Below are positions 10,697 through 21,278 of a stretch of 64,000 nt of DNA, one piece after another. This DNA is from Fragilaria crotonensis (taxonomy: Eukaryota > Bacillariophyta > Fragilariophyceae > Fragilariales > Fragilariaceae): positions 1-64,000 of the forward strand of contig JAKSYS010000318.1 in the NCBI GenBank assembly GCA_022925895.1, in the 5' to 3' direction. The position numbers and the translations under genes were made by a program. Under the pieces are notes generated by a model. That model had not been told where the DNA came from. It saw only the letters and a list, made by a program, of their open reading frames with translations, and searched no databases. Each line of letters opens with the position of its first letter. The stretch's first letter is position 1.

Positions 10697-12584
10697 TTAC
10701 CGTGGTTTGTACCGTGCAGGGGGAAGATTGACTGTTTCAAGTCTGACATCTGTGAGGTCATCCTCGCTGACACTCACATCGTCGTCGTGTGCTGCTGGTC
10801 CTTTCTCAATATCTTCAACATCCTCTGCATCCTCTGTTTTTGACTCCTCGTTTCTCGTTTTCGCGGCCCCACATTCCTCCTGTTGCGCTGCTCTTGCATT
10901 TGCCCTAGCCAAGCACGAGTGGAATATAGACTCGTGTAAGTCAACTGCAGCCTTGGTTGCAATGAAGAATGGATGATCGGTTCTCGTGTTACCGTCTTCC
11001 TTTAACTCCCGAAGTTCTAAAAGTGATGCTTTCCACTTCTTCAAGCTTGTATCAACTGCATCGGTAATCTCCTTTGCCATCGCAATGTCAAATACCTCAA
11101 CGGCCATCCGTTTTTCTCTCGAATGTAGTCATCCTTGGCAGTGGATGCAGTACTCAAACCACTGCGAGAACTTGTTACCGAGCCACCACCAGCAGTACTG
11201 TACTGTTGCTCTGTCCTGGAAATGTAGCGAAGGATTGCGTTATCTGTTTGTTCCTTCGTGTTGGAAGGAGGTCCTGTCTTCCTGTTCATTCGGTGCTTCT
11301 TTGCTGTTGGTGTGACAGGAGGAGCTGTCTCATCACCTGCATGAAAGCCGGGTACTGATGATTCCGCGAAAACCTCAACATTCAACTCTGCCTTCATCAG
11401 GGACTCTAAATTCTCCGCTCCTGTTGCTGTGATCATATTGTGGAAATACAACAGGTAAGACTTTTCTCCAACCCTGTCTTCGAATCTAGCATGATCGCCA
11501 GAAACCGACTTGTAAGTGACGTAATATTGGTGTGTGATGTATCGCACAAATTGAGCCACATCTCGCCCTTCAAGGTTATCAAAGTCCTCAGGATTTTCAA
11601 GATCATAGAGCATATGCGGGGTTTGAATGACATCCAAATAGGCGTTATCTCCGTTGATACAATCTGCCATGCCAGTGTTCTTGTTGTACTGTTCCGCAAG
11701 GTTGTCCCAGATGGACTTATGACGGTATCCACCAACATCCAACTCTGCTCTATTCATCTTTTTTTCCTGTAAGCAGAACCAAATGCCGATTCTGTGCTGA
11801 AAACCATAGATTGATAATGCGGAAATACGAGCCAGTTTTTGTGACTGCTTTTGGCCTTACCATTTTGCTTCGGTAATTTTGTGGCTTGCCACCTCCAGCG
11901 GCGGTTGGCGCTTCATTGCTGCGTCCAATTGGGTGTGTCATCCCAAGTCTACCGATTGAAGCGTAAATGTTGTCTGACGCGACTCTCGCAGCAATCAGTT
12001 GCGACACTTCTTCCTTCTTTTTTTGACGATAACCAGAAATTTTGTGAGTGGCGCAAAAGAGTTGCAGATCGCTCAAAAAGTAACTTTGTAAGCGGAATGC
12101 CACCCACTGAGACAAGTTTCACATAATGAACACCATTGACCGCTGTGGAATTTTCAATTTCACATTGCGCCAACGTCAGTTTCTTGATAAACTCCCGACG
12201 CTTCTTGACTTTATCAGCGCGCACAAAAGCCGAGTCCACGACGTGGCTGATTGGTAGGGCACCAACCTCATCCACCTCCTCATCAATTGATGTCAATGCA
12301 CCACCAGGTTGTTCTTCCTCATCATCATCCTGACGATCTTCCTTTTCAGCTGCAGCAATAAAATGCCGAAAGCTCTCAGGGCTTTCAAAGGTCCTCTCGT
12401 ACCGAGCAAAACACGGATAACATGTCGTGTGATACAATATTGACGCATCCTCGCAAATTTCGCCACAAATTGCATGGACACAGCCTTGGCAAACTGGACA
12501 AAGATGTCTTGTGGTTGCAGCAGCAACTTTGCAGATGCAAAGCTCCTTGGCAGCACACCAATGGACTGAATTGTTGTCAGCCAT
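10697..12584 (-). CDS. Harbinger second gene: Cys-rich finger, SAP-like, one intron
   Basis: This is the second gene of the Harbinger element. The first block (12,584-~12,120) begins MADNNS and contains a Cys/His cluster (CICK, HLCPVCQGCVHAICG, YHTTCYPCF), probably a zinc finger. Next is a SAP-like helix pair (LQLFCATHKISG, KKEEVSQLIAARV), a DNA-binding fold. A clear intron lies at 11,767-11,860 (94 bp, GTAAGG...TTACAG), joining ...NYRSKM to EKKMNRAEL. The next block (KSIWDNLAEQYNK, QFVRYITHQYY) resembles proteins found beside algal Harbinger transposases. The C-terminal part is acidic. Two frame changes remain unexplained, near 12,110 and 11,110; each could be a second intron, a true lesion or a base error. 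In this family the second protein usually is Myb-like and helps the transposase reach DNA; here no Myb fold is evident. Confidence 0.65.
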
Positions 12585-12832
12585 CCTATTAGCGTTGAAA
12601 TACTACAACCGATAGTCAGTCAGTTTTTGCACATGATTGCTTGACGAAGCAGATGGAGTGCCCGAAGTTGAAACCCCAATTCTTGAAAAAGTACAAAAAG
12701 TACACTCCGGGTTCAACTAACATCGAAAATGTTATTGAAAATGTTATTGACTTTTTGTACTTTTTTTGTACTTTTGAAAGTACAAAACCCGGAAACAAAA
12801 GTACATGGTTTCCGGGTTCATTTGAATAACAA

Positions 12833-12882
12833 AAGTACAAAAGTACAAAAAGTACAAATAATATTCCGGATAATTCCGGCCC
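12833..12882 (-). repeat. Harbinger right terminal inverted repeat
   Basis: Read on the minus strand it starts GGGCCGGAATTATCC and runs into TTTGTACTTTTTGTACTTTTG. It is followed on the plus strand by TAA, matching the TAA on the left side. Confidence 0.9.
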
Positions 12883-12885
12883 TAA

Positions 12886-14368
12886 GTCATCAAAGACTCA
12901 TCTGTCCAGCCCCTCCCAACATGCTATGCATACCAGTATAGCAGCCGGACCATGCCAGGCGTACTCGTACCGAATTTCTCGCCGGATTAGCAACCTTTCA
13001 TATATCTTCAAACGAGAGTTTCAGGAGTATTCGCATAAGCGTACAGCTTACTCGTTACTCGTATTAGATCTTTCAACTTTGCAACTGTTCAAATTTATAC
13101 CGATTCGATGATTGTCGATTATGCATAGTATGAGATTGGGTGATTTTCCTTCAACGGATTTCGTGGTTAGAGCTCCTATTCGGTGCAGATGTCGTGAGGT
13201 TGATGGCACCTTTCCATGAGTTCCTCTAGTAGCAGTGTCTTGTTTTGGGACTCTAAAGCTAGCTCTATTCCTGAGATTTGACCAAGACTTTACCTGTTGC
13301 AACTAATTCAACAAACGCAACAATGTCAAAACGCCCTTTGATCCCGAGAGCATTCTTGTGATCCACCTTTTCATCCATTGGTTTCGTGTTGTGTTTAGGG
13401 CCTGCCTCCTACTTGACGTGATCGTCTGGACAGAATCACTTCTGTTTCCACCGCACATAAGATCTAGGATCGGATGGTGACCACCTGCATCCTTCCTGTG
13501 CCAACATCGATTCTTGGATCCAACTCAGTATCCACGATTCGCCACTTTCACACTTTGAATGGTCATCCAATCGTCAAATTTCACTGCACTTGCAACATTT
13601 ATTTGACCGCTGCCTTTTTGGAAAGATTATGCATGTTTTAGCATTCAACTGACTTGTTGTCACAAAAAGTAGGCGTTGCTAGATTCTTCGTTGAACGAAT
13701 CACTTCAGTTGTCGTCAGTGGGCCCCTAGTCACCTCACCACAATCAGGTTATTCTTTTTCAATTGTGCCGCAACTAGTACATGTAATGACAAACAGAGAT
13801 GTGCTGAGTTCACCTGACAATGTTGCATGTCTGCATGTCGCATTCATTCATCATCTGCCATACTGTCGTAGGCCACCAACTGCCACTTGCAAGAGCTCGG
13901 GAGTTCGAAATAATGCCTGGGCACGCAACGTACTGAGCTTTCCTGACAAGATCCCACATTTCGGATGCAATAAATACTCGTGGGAAACAATTGCCAACCT
14001 ACGTAGAAAACCCTAATTTCGTTCCCAACTGGAGAATACTGAGTACAACCGTTGGGGTGAGGATATATATCAGCATGTTCGCACCACGCGAATGCGCTCC
14101 CCACTTCCAAGGTCTGCGCTTAAGAAAGCCATTATAGAGCCCGAAAAGTACTCGTGGATACCTAGCATCAAAACCACTGGGCTTTGGCCCAGATCACCTA
14201 TGCGGCCTAGAATCCTGCAACGGAAATGCGCCGCCAGCCCTTGAGCAGCGTGATACCTGGCAATAACTCTGCATTCATTTGCCCTTCTGGAATCGATGCT
14301 TGTGTCAATCTCAATGAACCCAACTGACCAGGTCTAACAGCAGCTACCTTGATTTTAATTATCTATCG
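12886..14368. other. intergenic stretch, no gene recognised
   Basis: About 1.5 kb between the Harbinger element and the 1,090-residue gene. Short reading frames occur on both strands (for example 13,654-14,016), but none has composition or motifs that support a gene. I see no terminal repeats here. It includes the 3' flank of the minus-strand gene that ends at 14,369. Confidence 0.5.
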
Positions 14369-17300
14369 TCACGGCGTCAATGAAAGATCTGTAGAGCTGA
14401 ACGAGGGCCTGTGATGGGCTCGTCGCTTCTGACTCTGGCGCACCGGAGACACTGCCGATGTGGCAAATGCCGATTCCTTAGGCACGTCCTTTTCCAGTCG
14501 CTTTTCCCACAATGCATAGCGCTCTTCCTTTGTCAGGGAGCGGAAAGCAGTGCGAGTGATGCCATATAATGAAACGAAAACTTGATCTTCCGTGCTATCG
14601 ACGTCAACGACCAATGATCGAGTACGATTCTGTGGTACCAAGATAATGCCTTTCACCCGCCTAGGGTCATTGGTGCCATTGGCATCTCGCTTTACCTTAT
14701 GGACGCTTTGGGGGGTCTTTATATTCAGGGTCGGTGCCTCAAAAAGTTTACGCCACCGATCATTGTCGGAGGGAGTAGAACCCACAAGTCGCTCAAGGGC
14801 ACCATCAAACTTTTCTGAAGCGGCGTCAAACCACGTTTCCTCTCCCTTGTGAAATTCACTGTAATCCTTCGAAGACTTGGTTTCGAAGGTGAAGTCACGC
14901 TCCCTACGCGGAGACCTCGGCTTAAATAGGAATGAAGCTGTGTCAGCAGCTGAAGTCAGAAGATTACATCCTCCATCCTCATCACCGCATTTGGTTCCAC
15001 ATGGATCAGCACAAAAAGGACGAGAGGGCGGGTCCAGTCCTTTTTCGATCTCGTCTGATGGTTTACTGAAGTAAAGGTAGTTGTTGAGGTATTCATGGTT
15101 GGCCTTGGGAGAAAACAAAATGCTGCGATCATTCCTCAAGCTGGATTTAGGCGAGAGTCTCTCGAATACTTTCATTATCGACTGTTTCGTGGTGACTGCC
15201 CTGCTCAAGGTTAACGGCCTCTTGATGTCCGAGTCCTCCGGGCCCCAAGCATCGATCGGCGAAGGACACGAAGTTACCCGACGAAGGCCAACAGCCTTGG
15301 ATGACGTCTCAGATGATTTTGGAATGACACCAGAAGTGTGGACCTGTCGTCGGTAGTGTTCTTTCAACCCTGGATCTGAAATCATCGACAAGGCATTTCC
15401 TAGCCCTAGAAATTCGCAATTTCTGCAATTGGCCAGCGGCGGTGTAAGCGTAGAGTCATTCTGAATCAAGTCACGACTCACTCCTTCGGCCTCTACCTGT
15501 TCAACGATGACGCCATGTTGCATCCCCTCAACGGGGGCGGAGTCACACCTTGGAGTCAACTTCACAGCAGTCCTCTTTTGATTGGTAGGTCTAGCAGATA
15601 TTTCAATGCTTTGTGAGCCATACCTTGGAGTTTGCTCAGTTTCTTCGGGGGGCCTGGAACTCAGAAGAAAACTCGGCTTCCCTGCGGCACCAATTGGGTT
15701 GGAAGGGTCATCACACGTAGCCTTCCTTTCTACTCCAAGGTCTTGAGACTCGTCACTTTCCGCCAAGCGGTGGCACGACGACATCAGTTCAGTCATTGAC
15801 AAGTCTCTCGCGTCGTATGTACTTTCTCCAGCTAATTGAGATGTCCCTGTTGGTTGGTTGACTACATCAAGTATTTGGATCACACTCTTACTTCTCGGTT
15901 TCAACGAAGTCGGTCTGCCAACATAGTCATCATTGTCTTGTTGCAAATCGCCACCTGATGATGCGAATTCACCGAATGTGGTGATGACCCAGCCGTCGCT
16001 AGATATTCGACCAGGGTCGGATGTAAATGATCCAGCACGGGAATAGCCCCAATTCATCGCGCTACCATGGTTACGGTTGAGTTTGCTTTTGGTATCACGG
16101 ATATCTTTGAGTCTCACAGGGGTTATGAAGAGACCAGGGAGGTTCTCTTCTGATGCGACATCGAAAACGTTTCCTTCCGGCGTGCCCGTTGATGCCAATG
16201 GTGTAGTTGGTGCGTCAGACTGTGCCGTGATCTCAAATGGCTTAGGGTGGTCTCGCGATCCCAGAGCATGAGTCGCCGTGGCATCATCTTCTTCCTCACA
16301 ATCATCAAAAAGCGCAATCGGGGCAATTTTCGCAATGTCATGTCGAGGTCGATCGCTTGAAGGATCGGGGTTGGGAGGAGAATTCGCGGATGGATCCGAT
16401 TTATCTTGGATGAATAATACGGGAGGGGTCTCGATGGTTTCGTGATATTCCTCGTCGCGGAACATCGGGATCGACCTATACAGAGCCGCGGATTTCGTTC
16501 GATGCGGAGTTGCGTAGTTGTCTTCAAAATCCTGTTCATCAGGTGGTATTAACCCTGCAGGAAACTTCAGTGGAGATGACTTCCAACGCCCAGCTTCAAT
16601 GTCCACTGTGGTGATGTGCGCGCAGAGCCGGCTACCGACGTCGAATTCACTGTCATCCTTATCAGGGAAATCGATCCAAGCATCATCTCTGAGACCGGCA
16701 GATTTCTTCTCCTCGAGAAATTCTCCATTCATGGACGAGGACGCAACCCATCTTGTCATTCTTTGTATGAAACTTCTTTCGTGTGAATTTGGGAGTGACT
16801 CTTGATAGCGGGCAGTATCCTTTTCGAGCTCTGTCGGGTCAATGGACTTGTCAACTAGCGAATTTTCAGTATCCACCCCTATCCGATATAAATGAGATCG
16901 TAAATGTCGATGAAGTTGTTCCATTGGAGGAATCAGATCATCAATATGTCTCAATGCCATGACTGGAACCTTGCGTTTGGCTCGTTTCTCTGTGTGCGTT
17001 CGTCGTAGCAATGGACGTGGTAGTAGCCTTTGTCCTTCTGTATAGGTATTGTTTCTCTTCATCTGCAGAGGCTTCATGTACCTCCCGTCGTCACCACCAA
17101 ATGTTGACGCTAATCCGGTAAACGAGTCATGACCAGCTTCCGCTGCTCGCTCTGCGACTGCAGCAATTTCAATGAGTTGCTGCATTCTAAGATCTGCCCG
17201 AATCTCTTCGGCTCTCATTTCTAGTTCTCGATCGGAGTTTAGATCGGAATCGGTTGAGAGTGATAACGTATCGTCGTTAGCTGCACTTCCTGCAGGAGAT

Positions 17301-17641
17301 TCACTCATCAGGACCGACATGCCGACCTTTGATTCAATACGAGGTGTACAGTGTGGTGCTGAAGGAGGCGCTGCATCCATGGTAAGACGTGGCGACATGC
17401 TTGTCGCAGCGGAAGCATCCTCGGGAGGAATGGTACAACTTGATCGGCGTCGCGTTTTTCGATTCATTCGTTCCAACCGAGGGGGTGTAGCATCGTCGCC
17501 ATATGTGTCCGAAAGTTGTCGTGTTGCTTTGTCTGAATTTTGATCTGTACTTTTTGTATCAACACTGGATTCTTCATCGTTCCTTAGGTGTTCTTCAACA
17601 GCAGCCAACTGAAGAGCGTCTGGAGGCGACAAGGCTGCCAT
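14369..17641 (-). CDS. 1,090-residue unidentified, mostly disordered protein
   Basis: One uninterrupted frame begins at ATG (complement of 17,639-17,641). The protein is rich in Ser, Asp, Glu, Pro and Arg, with many possible phosphorylation contexts and no membrane segment or signal peptide. Basic patches could serve as nuclear signals (RKTRRRSS near residue 62, KRAKRKVP near 220, QKRRAHHR near the end). The C-terminal part (VKGIILVPQNRTRSLVVDV and FRSLTKEERYALWEKRLEKD) looks the most folded. I recognise no domain, so I assign no function. Low repeat content and the long open frame support a real host gene. It lies head to tail with the 362-residue gene to its right. Confidence 0.75.
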   Translation of the reverse strand: MAALSPPDALQLAAVEEHLRNDEESSVDTKSTDQNSDKATRQLSDTYGDDATPPRLERMNRKTRRRSSCTIPPEDASAATSMSPRLTMDAAPPSAPHCTPRIESKVGMSVLMSESPAGSAANDDTLSLSTDSDLNSDRELEMRAEEIRADLRMQQLIEIAAVAERAAEAGHDSFTGLASTFGGDDGRYMKPLQMKRNNTYTEGQRLLPRPLLRRTHTEKRAKRKVPVMALRHIDDLIPPMEQLHRHLRSHLYRIGVDTENSLVDKSIDPTELEKDTARYQESLPNSHERSFIQRMTRWVASSSMNGEFLEEKKSAGLRDDAWIDFPDKDDSEFDVGSRLCAHITTVDIEAGRWKSSPLKFPAGLIPPDEQDFEDNYATPHRTKSAALYRSIPMFRDEEYHETIETPPVLFIQDKSDPSANSPPNPDPSSDRPRHDIAKIAPIALFDDCEEEDDATATHALGSRDHPKPFEITAQSDAPTTPLASTGTPEGNVFDVASEENLPGLFITPVRLKDIRDTKSKLNRNHGSAMNWGYSRAGSFTSDPGRISSDGWVITTFGEFASSGGDLQQDNDDYVGRPTSLKPRSKSVIQILDVVNQPTGTSQLAGESTYDARDLSMTELMSSCHRLAESDESQDLGVERKATCDDPSNPIGAAGKPSFLLSSRPPEETEQTPRYGSQSIEISARPTNQKRTAVKLTPRCDSAPVEGMQHGVIVEQVEAEGVSRDLIQNDSTLTPPLANCRNCEFLGLGNALSMISDPGLKEHYRRQVHTSGVIPKSSETSSKAVGLRRVTSCPSPIDAWGPEDSDIKRPLTLSRAVTTKQSIMKVFERLSPKSSLRNDRSILFSPKANHEYLNNYLYFSKPSDEIEKGLDPPSRPFCADPCGTKCGDEDGGCNLLTSAADTASFLFKPRSPRRERDFTFETKSSKDYSEFHKGEETWFDAASEKFDGALERLVGSTPSDNDRWRKLFEAPTLNIKTPQSVHKVKRDANGTNDPRRVKGIILVPQNRTRSLVVDVDSTEDQVFVSLYGITRTAFRSLTKEERYALWEKRLEKDVPKESAFATSAVSPVRQSQKRRAHHRPSFSSTDLSLTP

Positions 17642-18772
17642 TGTTGCCTTGGATTGCTGGCCTTTCTAATTCATAAACACCAGCGCAACGTGTGTATGAT
17701 AAATTCTATAGCGCAGTATATGAAATGCGATGGACTGGGAATGTATGCAGAACGTGCGATAGAAGCACTTTCGTGTCAGATGTTCGTTCAATTCTTGAGA
17801 TGGAAGGTCAATGGGATGGTCACTGCATGCTCTCAACCCACAGGCGGTGTCCTTCCCCTCAACCATGAGGCGGGCGAGCAATGTTTTTACTGGTAAAATA
17901 ACGTATATATTCACTTTGACCCTAAGTACTTTAATGTTCGCGGGCTCAACATCGCCGATGTTTTGAAAGCAAGATGGGAGAGAAGTTTTCCTTCAAAGGG
18001 GCAGTATAGGCATCTCAACGGCTGCAACTGTCCGTTGATTCGTGAGTCGTGTGGCAACACAACATTTATTTGTCTCGAGGTCTTCTCGCTTTATCATATG
18101 TCATATGTACTCCGAGTATTGTACTCCAGTATATGTCATACATGTCCTACCACGTACTCCAGTTCTCCAGTATCCAGTACGTAGTATGTACATACATAAA
18201 GTTCCATCGCTATCATACATACATCTACAAGCGTCATGTCCTGGTCGATGTTCAGATATGCCGTACGCCAACATACCAACCTGGTATGTTCATACAAGTA
18301 CAAGTGCAAGTACAAGTACCATGTATGCATACCAGGTACAGTACCAGGTACCCCATACCCCCATACTCTGGAACTGCATATGCATAGAGTGAAAAGTCGT
18401 CAGGAAAAATTATCGAAAAAATGAAGACTTTGTCAATAAAAAACAAATTTCCGTTGGCGTTTCCGGAGAGCACAAGTTCGCTCACTTGAATGTCTTCGTT
18501 GGCAATGACCACAGTATCCCCCACCGGTGCATGTTCGTCTATTGACACCCCCGAGCCCCCGAGGCTTACCAGGTAGCAGAGTTTCTGAGACAGGGACGAT
18601 TCGCCAGCCCAGAGCCCAGCGCTCTGGAGTGTTACGGTAGCATACACAATATCACACTACTGAGCACTCCGAGAGCTTCATAAACCAGACGCTAACACGA
18701 ACAGAAGTAAATAGAATCAATTTATTATGGTTGAAGCTTGCCGCGAGCGCATGCTCATGCGCTGTGATGGAC
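17642..18772. other. intergenic with GTAC-rich low-complexity DNA
   Basis: No gene is supported. From about 18,090 to 18,370 the sequence is rich in GTAC, CATAC and ACAAGTACAAGT repeats. A minus-strand AATAAA (plus TTTATT, about 18,720) sits about 50 bases past the stop of the gene at 18,773 and is a plausible polyadenylation signal for it. Confidence 0.45.
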
Positions 18773-19861
18773 CTAGCTCGAGTCGCCAGCACTTTCTCGC
18801 CGACCCGCAAGTGATTTCAGCCAGTTCATGTATCCTTGAAAGCCATCTTCGTACGATGACGTTATGTGGATGTAAAGCCATATTGCCAGGAGCAAAACGA
18901 CAAACAAAGTCATGGGATCAGTCAATGCTCCTCCATCCAATTGATCCAGAGTTTGATTTCGTCTTGGCTTGTTTTTCGGACGCATCGAATCCTCCTCCTC
19001 CAACATGACTTCGTTTTTAGTACACCATCGTGCATGGGTTCGTTTCGCAAAACTCAAAATATCGCCATTTCCATTCCACTCTGCGCACGTATAACTCTGC
19101 AAGACATTTTGCGCCGCATCAGGATCCTTCTGTAGGCCCACCAAATCATCAGGATGTTGCGTCACGATACCTATACTGCTTCGACCTTGGCCACCATTTT
19201 TGCGTCGATCCTTGCTACCCCAACAGATGGCTTCCATACATTTTTCAAGACCTGGTGCCGCCCGAACATGATTGGATACACCTACCGTGAGGCCCTGCAG
19301 GTCGTCGCGCAAGTCTGTGGAGATGGATCGCGCCAATTCTTCGACCAAGGCAACTTGCGATTGATACCGACGGAGTTTCACGGGTTCGTCATTCCCACCG
19401 TCACGGGTAGAATCCGAGAGGATGAGAGTATCAATGACAAGGTATATCTGACAGTCCTTGTTGTGCTCCGTCAAGGATTTGAGTTTGGTAACGGATTTTG
19501 CAATAACTCCCTTTGCCAATGCCTTGGGACTTGACTCCATGTCAGGTCTCCATAGGATATACAAAACAATCGAATCCGGAAACTGGTGCTCTCCTTCTGA
19601 TGACCCTGCATCACTCTCTGGCGCAGTCGCATCATCGGCCCGCCCTTCCGGGGACGCAGAGTCAAAGTCACATAGGAATAGGGTAGGATGGCCATTAAGT
19701 TCGATTTCGCTTAGCATATAGAATCGCTCTGTACTGTAGGTGGGAAGGGTCAAGTTGTTGATCATGGTGACTGATAATTGTTTGCTTTCTTGTCGTTCTT
19801 TCGAAGAGAGTCTTGTTCGCGGTTTAAGGATACAGGAAGATGATCCTGATCGTCGGATCAT
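18773..19861 (-). CDS. 362-residue protein with C-terminal membrane anchor
   Basis: One open frame, starting at ATG (19,861); an in-frame ATG at 19,765 (residue 33) is an alternative start. There is no signal peptide. The middle has alternating hydrophobic strands and helices (PTLFLCDFD, SIVLYILWRPD, CQIYLVIDTLIL) that suggest a folded cytosolic domain. A single hydrophobic segment (TLFVVLLLAIWLYIHI, near residue 325) lies close to the C-terminus, followed by about 25 residues, as in tail-anchored proteins. I do not recognise the family. It is preceded by a long repeat-rich stretch and followed at 17,641 by the 1,090-residue gene on the same strand, with 1.1 kb between them, so they are separate transcription units. 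Confidence 0.65.
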   Translation of the reverse strand: MIRRSGSSSCILKPRTRLSSKERQESKQLSVTMINNLTLPTYSTERFYMLSEIELNGHPTLFLCDFDSASPEGRADDATAPESDAGSSEGEHQFPDSIVLYILWRPDMESSPKALAKGVIAKSVTKLKSLTEHNKDCQIYLVIDTLILSDSTRDGGNDEPVKLRRYQSQVALVEELARSISTDLRDDLQGLTVGVSNHVRAAPGLEKCMEAICWGSKDRRKNGGQGRSSIGIVTQHPDDLVGLQKDPDAAQNVLQSYTCAEWNGNGDILSFAKRTHARWCTKNEVMLEEEDSMRPKNKPRRNQTLDQLDGGALTDPMTLFVVLLLAIWLYIHITSSYEDGFQGYMNWLKSLAGRRESAGDSS

Positions 19862-20281
19862 TTTATGAGAATCTAATTATTACGATTGGATTTTTCAAGA
19901 TTGACTCACGATGCTAGAGTCTACTGCGCGTTGTGAATTCTTGTTGTTGTTGTTATTAGTCGACAACAGTTCGGATTGGTAACCTCGTCATCGCTGCGTT
20001 GCAAACTTTGCAATTCACAACTCTCGACAAACGAACAAACCAGCCACAACCAGAGAAAGCTTAACGTCTAGATGTTTTGATCTATTTAGAATCTATATAG
20101 AATATAAAAGTATTTATTTTCGTATACATTTATATTCATTTGTCCTTCAGCCCCTTGGACGTCATCAGCTTTCAACGTTCACCAATCAGACTGCTAGTAG
20201 AAAGGGGTGTTCGCACGAGGGCGCTGGCACGGTTGCCAAAAGAACACATCCCATGTTCACATGTCACATGTGGAGAGTTGA
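19862..20281. repeat. intergenic with copy of TTTAGAATCTATA dispersed repeat
   Basis: From about 20,035 to 20,195 this holds one copy of a repeat with the core CTATTTAGAATCTATA, followed by CATTTGTCCTTCAGCCCC and a CACCAATCAG block. Related copies lie at 43,785-44,038 (two in tandem). The first ~75 bases also match an inverted copy at 25,095-25,170. Confidence 0.6.
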
Positions 20282-20289
20282 AGTATACG

Positions 20290-20625
20290 CAGGCATGACA
20301 AAAATAGGCGATCCGGCCGGCGCGCCTACACCCGCCTAAAAATGGTAAATTTAGGCGGCATGCCGACTTCATGTATAGGCGGTGGGGTTAGGGGTTAGGG
20401 GTACGGTACAGTACCAGCAGTGCAAGTCGTGCCAGTAGCGAGTAGTAGCAGATGCCGATAGGCCCAGCATAGTACGCGACGACACGTATCTGACCCGAGT
20501 CTGCTGTATTCCGGATTATCTGGCACGTATACCTATATTTAGGTTAACTTTAGGCGGCATGCCAAGTTCGATTTTAGGCGGGTAGGCCCGTAGCGGCAGG
20601 CGCCCGCCTATTTTTGCCATGCCTG
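20290..20625. mobile_element. hAT-type MITE, 336 bp, perfect 8-bp duplication
   Basis: The element starts CAGGCATGACAAAAATAGGC and its other end, read inward, starts CAGGCATGGCAAAAATAGGC, one difference in 20 bases. It is bounded by the exact 8-bp direct repeat AGTATACG (20,282-20,289 and 20,626-20,633). An 8-bp duplication and CAGG ends are the mark of hAT elements. Inside there are many TAGGCG/CGCCTA hexamers near both ends, probable binding sites, and no coding sequence. No matching hAT transposase is present in the window. The perfect duplication suggests a recent insertion. Confidence 0.92.
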
Positions 20626-20633
20626 AGTATACG

Positions 20634-21276
20634 GAATATATGCCGTTGAATCATACTGTGTGTTGTGCACTCCAGTATTTATAGTACTTGTACTACTACT
20701 CCGCTTTTACACGAGGTATGGTCCGAGTTCCATCCAAAATCGATCCCTAGTTTTCTCGGAGACAAACCTACAACGGTTTAATACTGAAAGTCTACGAGTC
20801 GTCAGTTGCCGTTCGCGTTGGTACTACCAGTATGGGACAACACCGAGTATGAAGTTTAAACTACGATAGCTCGGAATTCATCGTAGATTCTACCTACATC
20901 CCAATACTCTGAGTGCTCCAGTAGCACCGTTTAGATAGTACAGTGCTCTACGCGTACAATACGGAAGTGCTACGCGTACTCGATTTTCACTATGTACTAC
21001 AGTGGTGGTACCTCGACACCGGTACGCCGGTGAGCTTTTGTTGTCATGAGGCCCTTCTCAAGCAATGCTTTGAAAATCAATCAAAAGCAGACATCTTCAC
21101 TCCCATTGTCTCTACTACTGACTATAATGGGTACATGTGCTAAAGACACAGAATGGAGAGTAAAAAAGAAGGAGAACTACAGAGATATTACAGGCAGATT
21201 GTCTGCAGTGGTGGGTCCATTGCCCAAATTTGAACTGAGGAGTTTTGTGATGATTTTGTGCATTTGGCGTTCCAGG
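20634..21276. other. intergenic stretch, nothing recognised
   Basis: A 640-bp stretch between the hAT MITE and the next transposon. It is rich in TAC/GTA steps. No gene, no RNA gene and no paired terminal repeat was seen. Confidence 0.5.
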
Positions 21277-21278
21277 TA

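Larger units (their letters stand above)
8889..12882. mobile_element. PIF/Harbinger DNA transposon, both ends present
   Basis: Both ends are visible. The left end starts GGGCCCGAATTATCCGGAAT and the right end, read inward, starts GGGCCGGAATTATCCGGAAT. The match continues for about 50 bp through TATTATTTGTACTTTTTGTAC. Each end is flanked by TAA (8,886-8,888 and 12,883-12,885), the three-base duplication typical of PIF/Harbinger. Inside are a plus-strand DDE transposase (9,190-10,557) and a converging minus-strand second gene (10,697-12,584), the usual two-gene plan. The TTTGTACTTTT motif is repeated at both ends and again near 12,680-12,850, where it forms further inverted copies that may be transposase-binding sites. 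The transposase frame is open, so this copy is fairly young, although gene 2 has frame changes. Confidence 0.92.

Noticed and set aside
13654-14016. 120-codon open frame on plus strand
   Set aside because: No start context, no motif, and composition like surrounding non-coding DNA.
18049-18387. Overlapping plus-strand frames near 18.2 kb
   Set aside because: They are by-products of GTAC/ACAAGT low-complexity DNA.
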